From Chitinophaga pinensis (GTDB lineage Bacteria; Bacteroidota; Bacteroidia; Chitinophagales; Chitinophagaceae), in contig NZ_VOHS01000046.1 in NCBI RefSeq assembly GCF_007896845.1, positions 1 to 36,400 of the forward strand: 36,400 nt of DNA, in the 5' to 3' direction. The notes under the pieces are model-generated. The model had not been told where the DNA came from, did not search any database, and worked only from the letters and a program-made list of their open reading frames with translations. Both the position numbers and the translations under genes were made by a program. Positions 28,273 to 36,400 of this stretch are shown here, one piece after another. The stretch's first letter is position 1; every line of letters begins with the position of its first letter.

Positions 28273-29193
28273 CTATTCCAGTGAGGATTGATAGACCTTA
28301 GGCGTTGTGCCTTCTATCTTTCGGAATACTCTGATAAAATAATTCACATCGGTAAAGCCGCATAGCTTACTTACATCGTAGATGGAGCTTTGCGGCTTTG
28401 CCAATAATTCCTTTGCCAGTTTGATTCTCTCTTTGTTGACATATTCTACCGGTGTAATCCCAAACTGTTCCCTGAACCATTTGAAAAACAGATTCCTGCT
28501 GAGATACGCTTTTCTGCTCAGAGCATCCACCGCGATCTTTTCTGTCAGATGCTCCCTGATATAGTGTAGCACAAAATTCAGGCGATTGCCGTTGTTATCA
28601 GCTACACTTCCTTCTACAGCCTGTCCCAGCTGCTGACTTTGCAGAAGACGGATTAACAATTCTTTCAGCTGCAGATCCGCATAAATGTTTTTAGATTTAT
28701 CCTCACTGGTACAGATACGGATCAGTTTATTGATGAGTTCTGTAATTTCATGATTGTTCTCGAAATGGTACTGATGGAAGGAAAGCTGCCAGTTCTGTTT
28801 GCCCTCTCCGCTATTGTAGTAATTATTGAGATATTCCACTGTTTCGCGGATATATATATCATCAATGGCAAGGGCAATACATTGCGTCGGATTTGCTGCG
28901 GTGGCCTCCGGGAAATCAATGATCATTGTTTCCTGTGGTGGTACAATGACAGTTTCTCCCGGCAGGTAATCAAAAGAAGGTTTATCGGAGAGGTGCATCA
29001 CCTTTTTACCCCTTATCATACTGGTGATGACCAGATCATTAAAGGTAAGTGGTACATGATATGCCTGCTCATAACTCTCGAAAATATTCAGTTCACAATT
29101 GCGCAGATTGAATACACGTCTGTTCTCCACTAACGTCTGTAACTCACGTGGAACGGTGAGGTCTATTTTCTGCAAATAATTTTTTATCTGCAT
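28273..29193 (-). CDS. AraC-family regulator, probable activator of the adjacent aldehyde dehydrogenase operon
   Basis: A 306-residue regulator with an N-terminal cupin-like sensing part (about 40-190; LPGETVIVPPQETMIIDFPE) and a C-terminal double helix-turn-helix (about 205-304): RKAYLSRNLFFKWFREQFGITP and SIYDVSKLCGFTDVNYFIRVFRK. Its gene is divergent from the aldehyde dehydrogenase gene (157 bases apart), and the dehydrogenase is followed by DUF779. The same three-gene set is seen in other bacteria, where AraC-type proteins control acetaldehyde-type dehydrogenases. Effector unknown, perhaps an aldehyde or alcohol; that is inference. Confidence 0.85.
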   Translation of the reverse strand: MQIKNYLQKIDLTVPRELQTLVENRRVFNLRNCELNIFESYEQAYHVPLTFNDLVITSMIRGKKVMHLSDKPSFDYLPGETVIVPPQETMIIDFPEATAANPTQCIALAIDDIYIRETVEYLNNYYNSGEGKQNWQLSFHQYHFENNHEITELINKLIRICTSEDKSKNIYADLQLKELLIRLLQSQQLGQAVEGSVADNNGNRLNFVLHYIREHLTEKIAVDALSRKAYLSRNLFFKWFREQFGITPVEYVNKERIKLAKELLAKPQSSIYDVSKLCGFTDVNYFIRVFRKIEGTTPKVYQSSLE

Positions 29194-29252
29194 AAGAGTA
29201 ATCTGTTTACTATTAACAAGTTAACCAAATTTCCCGCCTTCTCAAAATTAAG

Positions 29253-29279
29253 GTACGATCGTGCTATAAATAAGTACGA
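29253..29279. promoter_or_regulatory. Direct repeat GTACGA, candidate AraC half-sites
   Basis: GTACGA occurs at 29253-29258 and 29274-29279, 21 bases apart (two DNA turns), inside the divergent region between the regulator and the dehydrogenase. AraC-family dimers or monomers typically bind two direct half-sites at such spacing. The first copy is also part of a GTACGATCGTGC palindrome-like run. Confidence 0.4.
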
Positions 29280-29350
29280 AAATATCTGCGTCTTCTGCTT
29301 AGTTCATGATCTTAGCAGTATTATTTCATGTTAAACCAAATTCCACTATT

Positions 29351-30879
29351 ATGAGCATTGCAACATCTGCTGCCCCTTCAACCCTGGCAGCACGTCCTGA
29401 ATTCAAACCCAGATATGATCATTTCATTAACGGTGAATGGGCGCCACCATCCAGCGGTGAATATTTCGATAACATTTCCCCGATTGATGGTAAAGTATTT
29501 ACACAGGCTGCGAGGGGGAATGCTGCGGATATTGACAAAGCCATCGATGCAGCACACGCTGCCTTCACTACATGGGGTAAAACAGCGGCTTCTTACCGCA
29601 GTAATCTCCTGCTCAAAATCGCACAGATTGTGGAAGACAACCTCGATTACCTTGCCGTTGTTGAAACCATCGATAATGGTAAGCCCATCAGAGAAACCAA
29701 AGCGGCCGATCTGCCACTGGTAGTTGACCACTTCCGCTATTTTGCCGGTGTTATCCGTAGTGAAGAGGGGACCATCAGCGAACACGATGAAACTACTGTC
29801 AGCATCAATCTGCACGAGCCGATCGGTGTTGTCGGACAGATCATCCCGTGGAACTTCCCGCTCCTCATGGCTACCTGGAAGATTGCACCCGCACTGGCTG
29901 CTGGTTGCTGCGTTGTAGTAAAACCTGCCGAACAGACACCAACCAGTATTATGGTGCTGATGGAACTCATCGGTCAGGTATTGCCAAAGGGAGTATTGAA
30001 TATCGTAACAGGTTTTGGTGTGGAAGCAGGTAAACCATTAGCCTCTTCTCCCAAAGTGCAGAAAGTGGCATTTACAGGCGAAACAACCACCGGTAGACTG
30101 ATCATGCAATATGCGTCAGAAAACCTGATCCCTGTCACCATGGAACTGGGTGGTAAAAGTCCGAACATTTTCTTTGAAAGCGTGGCCGACGCAGACGATG
30201 ACTTTTTGATAAAGCAGTGGAAGGAGCGGTATTATTTGCCCTCAATCAGGGCGAAGTATGTACCTGTCCCAGCCGTATCCTCGTACACGAGCATATCTAT
30301 GACCGCTTCATGGAACGCGTGATCCAGCGTACAAAAGCCATTAAAATGGGTAATCCTCTGGATGCGACCGTCATGATGGGCGCTCAGGCCTCCGAAGATC
30401 AATACCAGAAGATCCTCAGTTATCTGGATATTGGCAAACAGGAAGGCGCAGAGGTTCTGACAGGTGGTGAAGCCTTCCGTCAGAACAGCGGTCTCGAAAA
30501 TGGCTATTATGTACAACCGACCCTGCTGAAGGGCAACAACAAAATGAGGGTATTTCAGGAAGAAATATTCGGTCCTGTAGCCTGTGTAACGACATTCAAA
30601 ACAACAGAAGAGGCCATCGCAATCGCCAATGATACCCTGTATGGTCTGGGCGCTGGTGTATGGACCAGAGATGCGCATGAACTGTATCAGGTGCCCCGCG
30701 CCATCAATGCGGGCAGAGTATGGGTAAACTGCTACCATGCTTATCCGGCACACGCACCTTTCGGTGGGTATAAGAAATCAGGTTTTGGCAGAGAAACGCA
30801 TAAAATGATGCTGAATCACTACCGTCAAACTAAAAACATGCTGATTTCTTATGGCAAACAGAAATTAGGTTTCTTTTAA
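29351..30879 (+). CDS. NAD-dependent aldehyde dehydrogenase (acetaldehyde dehydrogenase II type), one frameshift
   Basis: Oxidises an aldehyde to the acid with NAD(P); cytoplasmic. The start at 29351 (MSIATSAAP) matches family length; an in-frame ATG at 29306 adds 15 unlikely residues. Visible parts: PRYDHFINGEW, VGQIIPWNFPLLM, VVVKPAEQTP, the cofactor loop VAFTGETTTGR, MELGGKSPNIF with the general-base Glu, and NQGEVCTCPSR with the catalytic Cys, the signature of the AcoD/ExaC-like group. The frame breaks at the T-run 30203-30207; one extra T joins ADDDF to FDKAVEGAVLF and restores about 510 residues. The break is probably a sequencing indel. Forms a module with the AraC regulator and DUF779. 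Confidence 0.9.
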
Positions 30880-30890
30880 TAGTCGAAATC

Positions 30891-31053
30891 AACTAATTAG
30901 AAATCAGAGAATCAGGAAGCTCAATACGGCGAATATCAGAGAGAAAGGCTCCTATTATGCTTAAAAAAGATGCAATACTTGACTCGCAGGTCCTGAATAC
31001 TGATTCCCGGCATTTTGTTCCTGATTTCTGATTCGTAATTCCTAATTCCTAAT
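30891..31053. repeat. Imperfect inverted repeat in the dehydrogenase-DUF779 gap
   Basis: The left arm (30891-30918) contains CTAATTAGAAATCAGAG and ATCAGGAA. The right arm (31018-31053) contains TTCCTGATTTCTGATT and then TAATTCC/TAATTCC/TAATT in tandem. The arms are near reverse complements with small gaps. The element looks like an intergenic repeat or the remnant of a small mobile element, but only one copy is in the window. Confidence 0.4.
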
Positions 31054-31061
31054 TGATATTC

Positions 31062-31421
31062 ATGACCGCTCGAATCATAGCAACAGAGCAAGCCATATCC
31101 TTGATCAATGAGCTCCGTCACACACATGGCCCCCTTATGTTTCATCAGAGTGGGGGCTGTTGTGACGGATCTCAACCAATGTGCTTTCCGGAGGGGGAAT
31201 TTAAAGTAGGCGCATCGGATGTATGCCTTGGCGAAATCGCCGGGTGTAAATTTTATATGAGTGCGGACCAGTTTAACTACTGGAAACACACCCAACTGAT
31301 GCTGGACGTCATCAGAGGGCGTGGAAGTAGCTTTTCACTGGAAATTCCACTGGGTGTCAGGTTTCATACCCGTTCCCGGGTATTTACTGACGCAGAAATA
31401 GCAGAATTAGAGGGCACTTAG
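31062..31421 (+). CDS. DUF779 family protein
   Basis: A 119-residue protein from the start at 31062 (MTARIIAT); an ATG at 31053 would add three residues. The DUF779 pattern is clear: HGPLMFHQSGGCCDGSQPMC, with three cysteines close together that suggest metal binding, then DVCLGEIAGCKFYMSADQF and EIPLGVRFHTRSRVF. The family is often encoded next to acetaldehyde dehydrogenase genes, as here, and its role is not established; a helper for the dehydrogenase is a guess. The gap of about 180 bases after the dehydrogenase is unusually long for the operon and is filled by the inverted repeat described separately. Confidence 0.85.
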   Translation: MTARIIATEQAISLINELRHTHGPLMFHQSGGCCDGSQPMCFPEGEFKVGASDVCLGEIAGCKFYMSADQFNYWKHTQLMLDVIRGRGSSFSLEIPLGVRFHTRSRVFTDAEIAELEGT

Positions 31422-31442
31422 CCGAAAAGCATAAAAGACGTT

Positions 31443-33215
31443 TTATGGGACAGGGGACTTCTCAAAACGGATGGCTTTCAGGTCAAATCCTCCCGATTCG
31501 GCGGATAAGCGGAGGGTTTGGCGGCCATTCTTTAAAGGAATGTTATTGAGCGTATAAGTCTGCCACGCGCCATTTGTGTTCTCTTTCGCAGGGATCACCG
31601 TTACTTTTCCAATAGGTTTACCATCAATGCTCAACGCCAGTTTACCGGGTGTCTTACCGGGAGCTGCTATAAATGAAATGCTGTATTTGCCCTTTAGCAG
31701 TACAGACACCGTATATTTCATCCACTCACCGGTAGCAATATCCGTTACATAATACGTATCTCTTTCTGCAGAATCAGCAACAATGTCAATACCGTCGTTA
31801 CGGTAGGTTCTTCCACGGTTACCGCCGGTCCATGTAGGATTTGAAGTGCGATAATTGGCAGTATCGGTATCAAAATAAGCGGCACGAAGTGCTCCCAGAT
31901 CATAATCCACGGCTTTGATTTCGCCTTTATTATTGATATTGTTTGCTTTAAACGGAAGCGTTTTGTCACTAAACGGCTGGCGGATCATCGCATCAATCAC
32001 ATCACGGTGCAGGACATTATGATTGATATTCGCAGATCTGGCTACCTCCATCAGTCCCTCATAAGCAACATCTGCAGATGGCGCACTGCCTTTACCACTT
32101 ATATAGTTAATAACACGCATGTAGTTGTCGTTTGCCCTGATCTCCAGTGGATTATTAGCACCCAGTTTCTTCAGAGGCCACCATGACCAACCAATATTGT
32201 TCTTTTCAAACAAACGGATTGCTTCGGTGAACCAGACGTTTGAGTTTTCACCGGTTTCACCCAGCCATACCGGAATGTTGTATTGCTGGCGGAAGTTAAG
32301 AATGTGCTGTATCGACTTCGTATCATTCAGGTTCCAATATTTGTGGAAACTCAATACCATGTTTTTATCCCATGGTGGCAGGATACCGTTATAATTATTC
32401 CCCCAGCCATTTCCCTCAATAATGATAATATGACGGTCATCTACTGAACGGATAGCGCGGGTAATGTCCTGCATCAGCTTCTTCAGAGGCACATTGTTTT
32501 GCTCTTTCAGACCGTTCTTATCGCTGTCCGGATCCTCAAAACCATAGTTTGGTTCATTCAGGATGTCATAGGCACCGATATAAGGCTCATTCCGATAGCG
32601 CTCTGCCAGTTTTTTCCAGAGGGCGACGGTCTTCAGACGATCGGGCTCACTTTCCCAAAGAGAAGGTTTAGCACCATCCCTGTCTGAGATATTCAGATCG
32701 TTTCCTTGTCCGCCCGGTGCTGCATGCAGATCTAGGATCAGGTACATATGATTGGCCTTGCACCATGACAGCAGACTGTCCGTCAAGGTAAACCCTTTTT
32801 CCAGCCAGGTGTTTTGTCCGGCTACAGGTTCTTTATCAACCGGCAACGTGTACAGATTAAAGTGCATGGGCAAACGAACGGAATTAAATCCCCACGCTTT
32901 CAGAGAGTCGATATCTGCCTTCGTGGTATGATTGTCCAGCCAGGCATCATAAAATTCCTGTGTTTTCTCCGGACCGATCAGTCTTTCAATACCTGCACGG
33001 ATCTTGTGTTGCTGGCCTTCGCCATTTACGCTGAGCATGTAACCTTCCTGCAACATCCAGCCTCCTAATCCGATACCCCGCAACAGTACATTTTCTCCTT
33101 TTTCATTCACAATTTTGGAACCCTGGGTTGCAAGAAATCCCTGACTCCAGCCCTGCAATGGTTTGAGGGACATGGATGATAGTAATAATAACGTGACGCT
33201 TTTAAATAGTTTCAT
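31443..33215 (-). CDS. Secreted GH5-like glycoside hydrolase with C-terminal CBM6/35-like domain
   Basis: A 590-residue predicted extracytoplasmic glycosidase. The signal peptide ends GWSQG at about residue 25. The catalytic (beta/alpha)8 module (about 30-380) carries GH5-type signs: RGIGLGGWM, WGFNSVRLPMHF, YLILDLHAAPGGQ, the acid/base Glu in DILNEPNYG, FHKYW, and the nucleophile Glu in VWLGETGENS. Residues about 460-590 resemble a CBM6/CBM35 galactose-binding domain (YFDTDTANYRT, ATGEWMKYTV, RFE end). GH5 acts on beta-linked glucans, mannans or related glycans; I cannot pick the subfamily. It faces away from the DUF779 gene across 22 bases (convergent) and has no SusCD neighbours. Confidence 0.82.
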   Translation of the reverse strand: MKLFKSVTLLLLSSMSLKPLQGWSQGFLATQGSKIVNEKGENVLLRGIGLGGWMLQEGYMLSVNGEGQQHKIRAGIERLIGPEKTQEFYDAWLDNHTTKADIDSLKAWGFNSVRLPMHFNLYTLPVDKEPVAGQNTWLEKGFTLTDSLLSWCKANHMYLILDLHAAPGGQGNDLNISDRDGAKPSLWESEPDRLKTVALWKKLAERYRNEPYIGAYDILNEPNYGFEDPDSDKNGLKEQNNVPLKKLMQDITRAIRSVDDRHIIIIEGNGWGNNYNGILPPWDKNMVLSFHKYWNLNDTKSIQHILNFRQQYNIPVWLGETGENSNVWFTEAIRLFEKNNIGWSWWPLKKLGANNPLEIRANDNYMRVINYISGKGSAPSADVAYEGLMEVARSANINHNVLHRDVIDAMIRQPFSDKTLPFKANNINNKGEIKAVDYDLGALRAAYFDTDTANYRTSNPTWTGGNRGRTYRNDGIDIVADSAERDTYYVTDIATGEWMKYTVSVLLKGKYSISFIAAPGKTPGKLALSIDGKPIGKVTVIPAKENTNGAWQTYTLNNIPLKNGRQTLRLSAESGGFDLKAIRFEKSPVP

Positions 33216-33285
33216 AACAATGTATTATGACGAATAAAATTGACGAGGGAGAAAATAAGCATTTATAGGAAAAGATGGAAGGAGT

Positions 33286-33689
33286 TTAGTGAGCAAAGCT
33301 CCGGCGTTCCAGTAGCCAGCCGATCGCCAGTCCGAGTAAACAACCTACGAAATAACAGATACAGTCGCTGAGGGCAAAATCATAACCTAGTATCAGTCCG
33401 AATGGGAAGGTTCTTCTCAATTCCACGATCCACGGGCTTTATATAGCTGTTGCAATTCAATGGCAATGCAGGCAAGATAACTGATAATCCCGATTTTCAA
33501 CAATTCCGTAACCGGGAAGAGAAAACGCAAAAGGAAAAACAGGCAGGTAGCATATAGTATATCACCACCATATACACTTATGATGGACGGAAAATAGCCG
33601 GGATAACGCCGGGTGGCCAGGCCTAATGGGATTGTCAGTAAAAATAGCATGAAATAAAGGAGGACTTTCCTTGTTTTGATAGGGCTCAT
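33286..33689 (-). CDS. DUF2809 membrane protein, one frameshift
   Basis: A small integral membrane protein of about 134 residues after repair. The N-terminal piece (33689 to about 33430) has hydrophobic spans KVLLYFMLFLLTIPLGLATRRY (short parts quoted) and GDILYATCLFFLLRFLF. As read it ends wrongly at WN-stop (33417). Adding one base to the GGG at about 33433 gives the family continuation YKAPWIVELRRTFPFG and a last span ending RRSFAH-stop at 33286. The TRRY and WxD-like turns fit DUF2809. Function unknown. Its start is 20 bases from the stop of the membrane AraC gene on the same strand, so they probably form a transcript. Confidence 0.75.
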
Positions 33690-33709
33690 GCAGCCAAAGA
33701 TAGGAAAGA

Positions 33710-35007
33710 TTATAACGTTTCGGCCCTCATCTCTGCGACGGAACGGAGATATGCTGTAGGCGTCAGACCAGTTATTTTCTTGAAATACTGGTTAAAGGAA
33801 GATTTCGCTTTGAAACCGCAATCAAAAGCGAGCGTCAGTACATTTACAGGAAGTGCTTTGCTGCTCATAAACTGCATCTGCTGGATAGCCCGCTCAATAC
33901 GCATCTCATTGATAAACTGATAAAAGCTTTTGGAGGCATAGGAGTTGAGTGCTTCAGAAAGGTGGTATTTACTGATACCGACTGCGCCGGCCAGTTTATC
34001 CATATTCAGATCGGCATCTGTAAATATCCGGGTCTTTTGCAGGTGTTGCTCCAGTTTATACATGATCTCGCGATGCTCAGTAGTTGTCAGTTGGGTTCTG
34101 CGAACAGCCGGAGACTGTACAGAGATGCCTTCATCGGTGTTTATCAGCAAAGTTGTTTTCTCTGCGGATATCTCCTGTGGTATTTGTACTGCTGTAATGA
34201 GTACCGGCAATGGATCCATCACTGTTGCTTCCGCTTCTGTAAGGAACAGACTTGTGTTTTCAGCCCGAACGGGTTCAGGAGCTGCATGCGCAGTAATGGT
34301 AATGGCAGCAGTTTCCTTATTAAGGGAATAGGTTGTAATTGCAGGAACTACCGCAACATATTATACCGGATAATAATAAAACACAATACCAGCAGTATCG
34401 AATAGATGATATCCCTGCAAAAGATCAGATCCTTATCTTCTGCCCAATTCAATGCCCGTATACCCTGAAACAGCAGAGAAATGGCTGTGATAGCCAGCAG
34501 ACAGTAAGAGATCCATTCTATCAGCTGTTGTTCCTGTGGTTTATGTTGCAGATATCGCCGGGCAACATTGAGTGCCAGCAAAGGAAAGAAGGCGCCTGCT
34601 GCCAGCATACTCCAGGTGGAGGTTTGATTATACACCTGCAGGGCGGCATATCCTGCCTGTAGCGAAAATTCGAGCACGCATATAACCGTCAGGTAGCCGA
34701 TAGCCCCTAATATAAACGGAATGAACACGTACCAGCGCGAAGCGGGAATGAATGACTCGTCTTTGTTTTTGAGCGCATACAGATAGAGCAGTGGCCCATA
34801 ACAAAAACCGATGAAAGTGTTCATCTGGAATCGGATATGTGCATCACTGACAACAGTATAGATGTAGAATTTCGTTGCCAGATGAGCGGCAATGCATAAC
34901 AGCAGCAAAATGAGCAAAGCATCTGCTTTACTTTTCAATCTGTTCGTCCATAGTAATAGAACGGCTGTAAATGCCTGAAAGGTCCCTATTGCAATAACAT
35001 AGATCAT
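33710..35007 (-). CDS. Membrane-anchored AraC-family regulator, one frameshift
   Basis: About 432 residues when one G is added to the GG near 34350. As read it splits into a membrane piece (35007-34348) and a DNA-binding piece (34222-33710). The first 215 residues contain about seven hydrophobic segments (for example ALLILLLLCIAAHLATKFYIY, given here in part, and WYVFIPFILGAIGYL). After a cytoplasmic linker the C-terminal part has the AraC helix-turn-helix: MDKLAGAVGISKYHLSEALN and LAFDCGFKAKSSFNQYFKKITG. This 7-TM plus AraC design is common in Bacteroidota, where it is thought to sense signals at the membrane. The target and ligand are unknown. The next gene, on the same strand, is DUF2809. 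Confidence 0.8.
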
Positions 35008-35273
35008 AGTGTGCCCGTGTTGCTAAAATAGAAAAGCAATGTTATCACAATGTTATCTTGATGAAAATCAGGTAAATAACAAGTGGGTTGTTTCGACCGT
35101 ATTTATCAACTGAAATCCTCGTTTTTATCCATTGCCAAATCATTCCGTAACGATTTCTTAACCTCGTTTAAATATTTGATTGTCAATCTTTGTGCGTACG
35201 TCTCGGCTGAAAAGAACGTCCATAGGTAGCATTCGTTGCATACGGTCGCCCAGACATCCGGGATAGGGCAATT

Positions 35274-36400
35274 TTGTGGAAAATCATACGACATGTATTT
35301 TCTTTTAAGCAGAAAACAACACAGGTAATATCGCCGGCAAGACTGTTATTATTGTCTGCCATGGTATTACCGGCGGTGTTTGCAAATGCACAGACAATTA
35401 AAGGAACAGTGTCAGGTAAAGAAGGACAATTACCTGGTGCGTCAGTACAAAGCCCTGCTACAAAACAAGGCACATCTACTGACCTGAATGGCAGCTTTAC
35501 CCTAAACACACATACAACAGGCAAAGTGAAGGTGTTGATATCCTATATAGGACACACCCCCAAAGAAATAGAATTGGATATCAAAACCGGTATCAACGAT
35601 GCAGGCGTGATTATACTGACACCTGCAGAAGGACAATTAGGGGAGGTGCTGGTAAAAGGTACGATGGCCCCTTCCCAGATCAAGGCCTTGAGTATCAAAA
35701 AAACTCTCTGGCTATTATGGATGTGATCGCGGCAGATGCTATCGGTAAACTGCCGGATCGTAATGCCGCAGAAGCGGTACAACGTGTGCAGGGTGTAGCG
35801 GTAGCCCGTTATCATGGGGAAGCGGATGCAGCCACTGTACGCGGTACGCCTTTCGCCTGGACTTCTACCATGTTCAATGGTAGTCGTCTGCCGAGCGCTA
35901 ACGTAACCGGTGGCCGTAATTCTGTCCTTGACGCAGTACCTTCTGAAATGATCCAGTACGTACAGGTTGCCAAAGCCCTGACGCCAGATATGGAAGGAGA
36001 CGCTATCGGAGGCAGTATCAATTTTATTACCGTACCGCTCCTGCAAAAAGACAATTGAATGTCAGCGCCGCAGGTGGTTACAATACCTTTCACAAATGGT
36101 ACCTATAACGGTTCTGTTGTTTATGGCGACCGTTTCTTTAAAGGTAAACTGGGTGTGATGCTAGCGGTGCTATCTGGGACAGGCAATGGGGTACCGATTC
36201 TTATGATATCGCGTACAATACCGGTCTGACCGATCCTACCCAACAGAAATCCATCAGCACGGTCATGCTAAAAAGGTACATGGGTCGTCGCCAGACTTAT
36301 GGCGGTAATGTGGGACTGGAATATACATTCAATACCAGCAATAAGATCTATTTCCGCGGATTGATGGATAAGTTCAACGATATCCGTCCTGTGTATGAAT
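35274..36400 (+). pseudogene. TonB-dependent receptor, 5' part, frameshifted as read, 3' end beyond window
   Basis: Outer-membrane receptor for uptake of a ligand with TonB energy. The start at 35274 (MWKIIRH) leads to a signal region cut near NAQ (about residue 40). A carboxypeptidase-like regulatory domain follows (GTVSGKEGQLPGASVQ, DLNGSFTL, ISYIGHTPKEIELDI). After a one-base loss in the A-run near 35700 the plug begins: AADAIGKLPDRNAAEAVQRV, VRGTPF, FNGSRLPSAN, ALTPDMEGDAIGGSINF. These match the TonB-Xanth-Caul (TIGR01782-like) group. More frame changes near 36040, 36095 and 36160 each leave readable beta-barrel sequence (NGSVVYGDRFFKG, RQWGTDSYDIAYNTG, GLEYTFN). Sequencing indels at a contig end are likely. 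Ligand unknown. Confidence 0.82.

Noticed and set aside
30203..30207. Genuine split or decayed aldehyde dehydrogenase
   Set aside because: One missing T in a T-run separates two halves that keep all catalytic motifs; a sequencing indel is simpler.

Overview
The window looks like a chromosomal segment of a Bacteroidota bacterium, most probably a Chitinophaga-type member of the Chitinophagaceae. The signs are a giant secreted protein ending in a type IX secretion (T9SS type B, gliding-associated) sorting domain, a TonB-dependent receptor with an N-terminal carboxypeptidase-like domain, a Reg_prop/Y_Y_Y sensor kinase, lipoprotein and secreted glycosidases, an ECF sigma factor remnant, and an almost complete lack of Shine-Dalgarno sequences. 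The genus is inferred from gene style only.

Layout. (1) 1-4823, minus strand: a three-gene operon with ATGA start/stop overlaps encoding a TerB-N/TerB-C protein, a BrxD-like P-loop ATPase and a BrxHI-like superfamily 2 helicase. This is the gene set of the Shango anti-phage system (sngA-sngB-sngC). The helicase runs off the left edge. A perfect 10-bp inverted repeat lies just upstream of the operon. (2) 5093-7540: a secreted nucleotide pyrophosphatase/phosphodiesterase, a PhnB-like VOC protein and a DinB-like protein. (3) 7541-8118: the longest non-coding stretch, with two perfect DnaA boxes and an AT-rich block. (4) 8119-16622: a gene of about 2,830 codons for a T9SS-exported repeat protein. 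(5) 16740-19883: a methyltransferase, a GH99/GH71-like lipoprotein with a beta-trefoil tail, and a flavin-reductase-like protein. (6) 20132-23865: a sensor kinase/response regulator pair. (7) 24079-26293: a 2H phosphoesterase, a perfect 32-bp-arm hairpin, a sigma-factor/GDPD deletion fusion, a peroxiredoxin and a small unknown protein. (8) 26392-31421: an M1 aminopeptidase, then a divergent AraC regulator / aldehyde dehydrogenase / DUF779 module. (9) 31443-36400: a GH5-like glycosidase, a DUF2809 membrane protein, a membrane-anchored AraC regulator and the start of a TonB-dependent receptor.

Sequence quality matters here. Many genes are broken by single-base deletions, mostly in short homopolymers, and each can be mended by eye by adding one base. 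They crowd at the two ends: about eleven in the first 1.7 kb, and several more after 33.4 kb. The likeliest explanation is uncorrected sequencing indels near contig ends, so most broken genes are probably intact in the organism. The sigma-factor/GDPD junction is different: it joins two unrelated genes and needs a real deletion or a misassembly.

No tRNA, rRNA, CRISPR array, transposase or integrase was seen.
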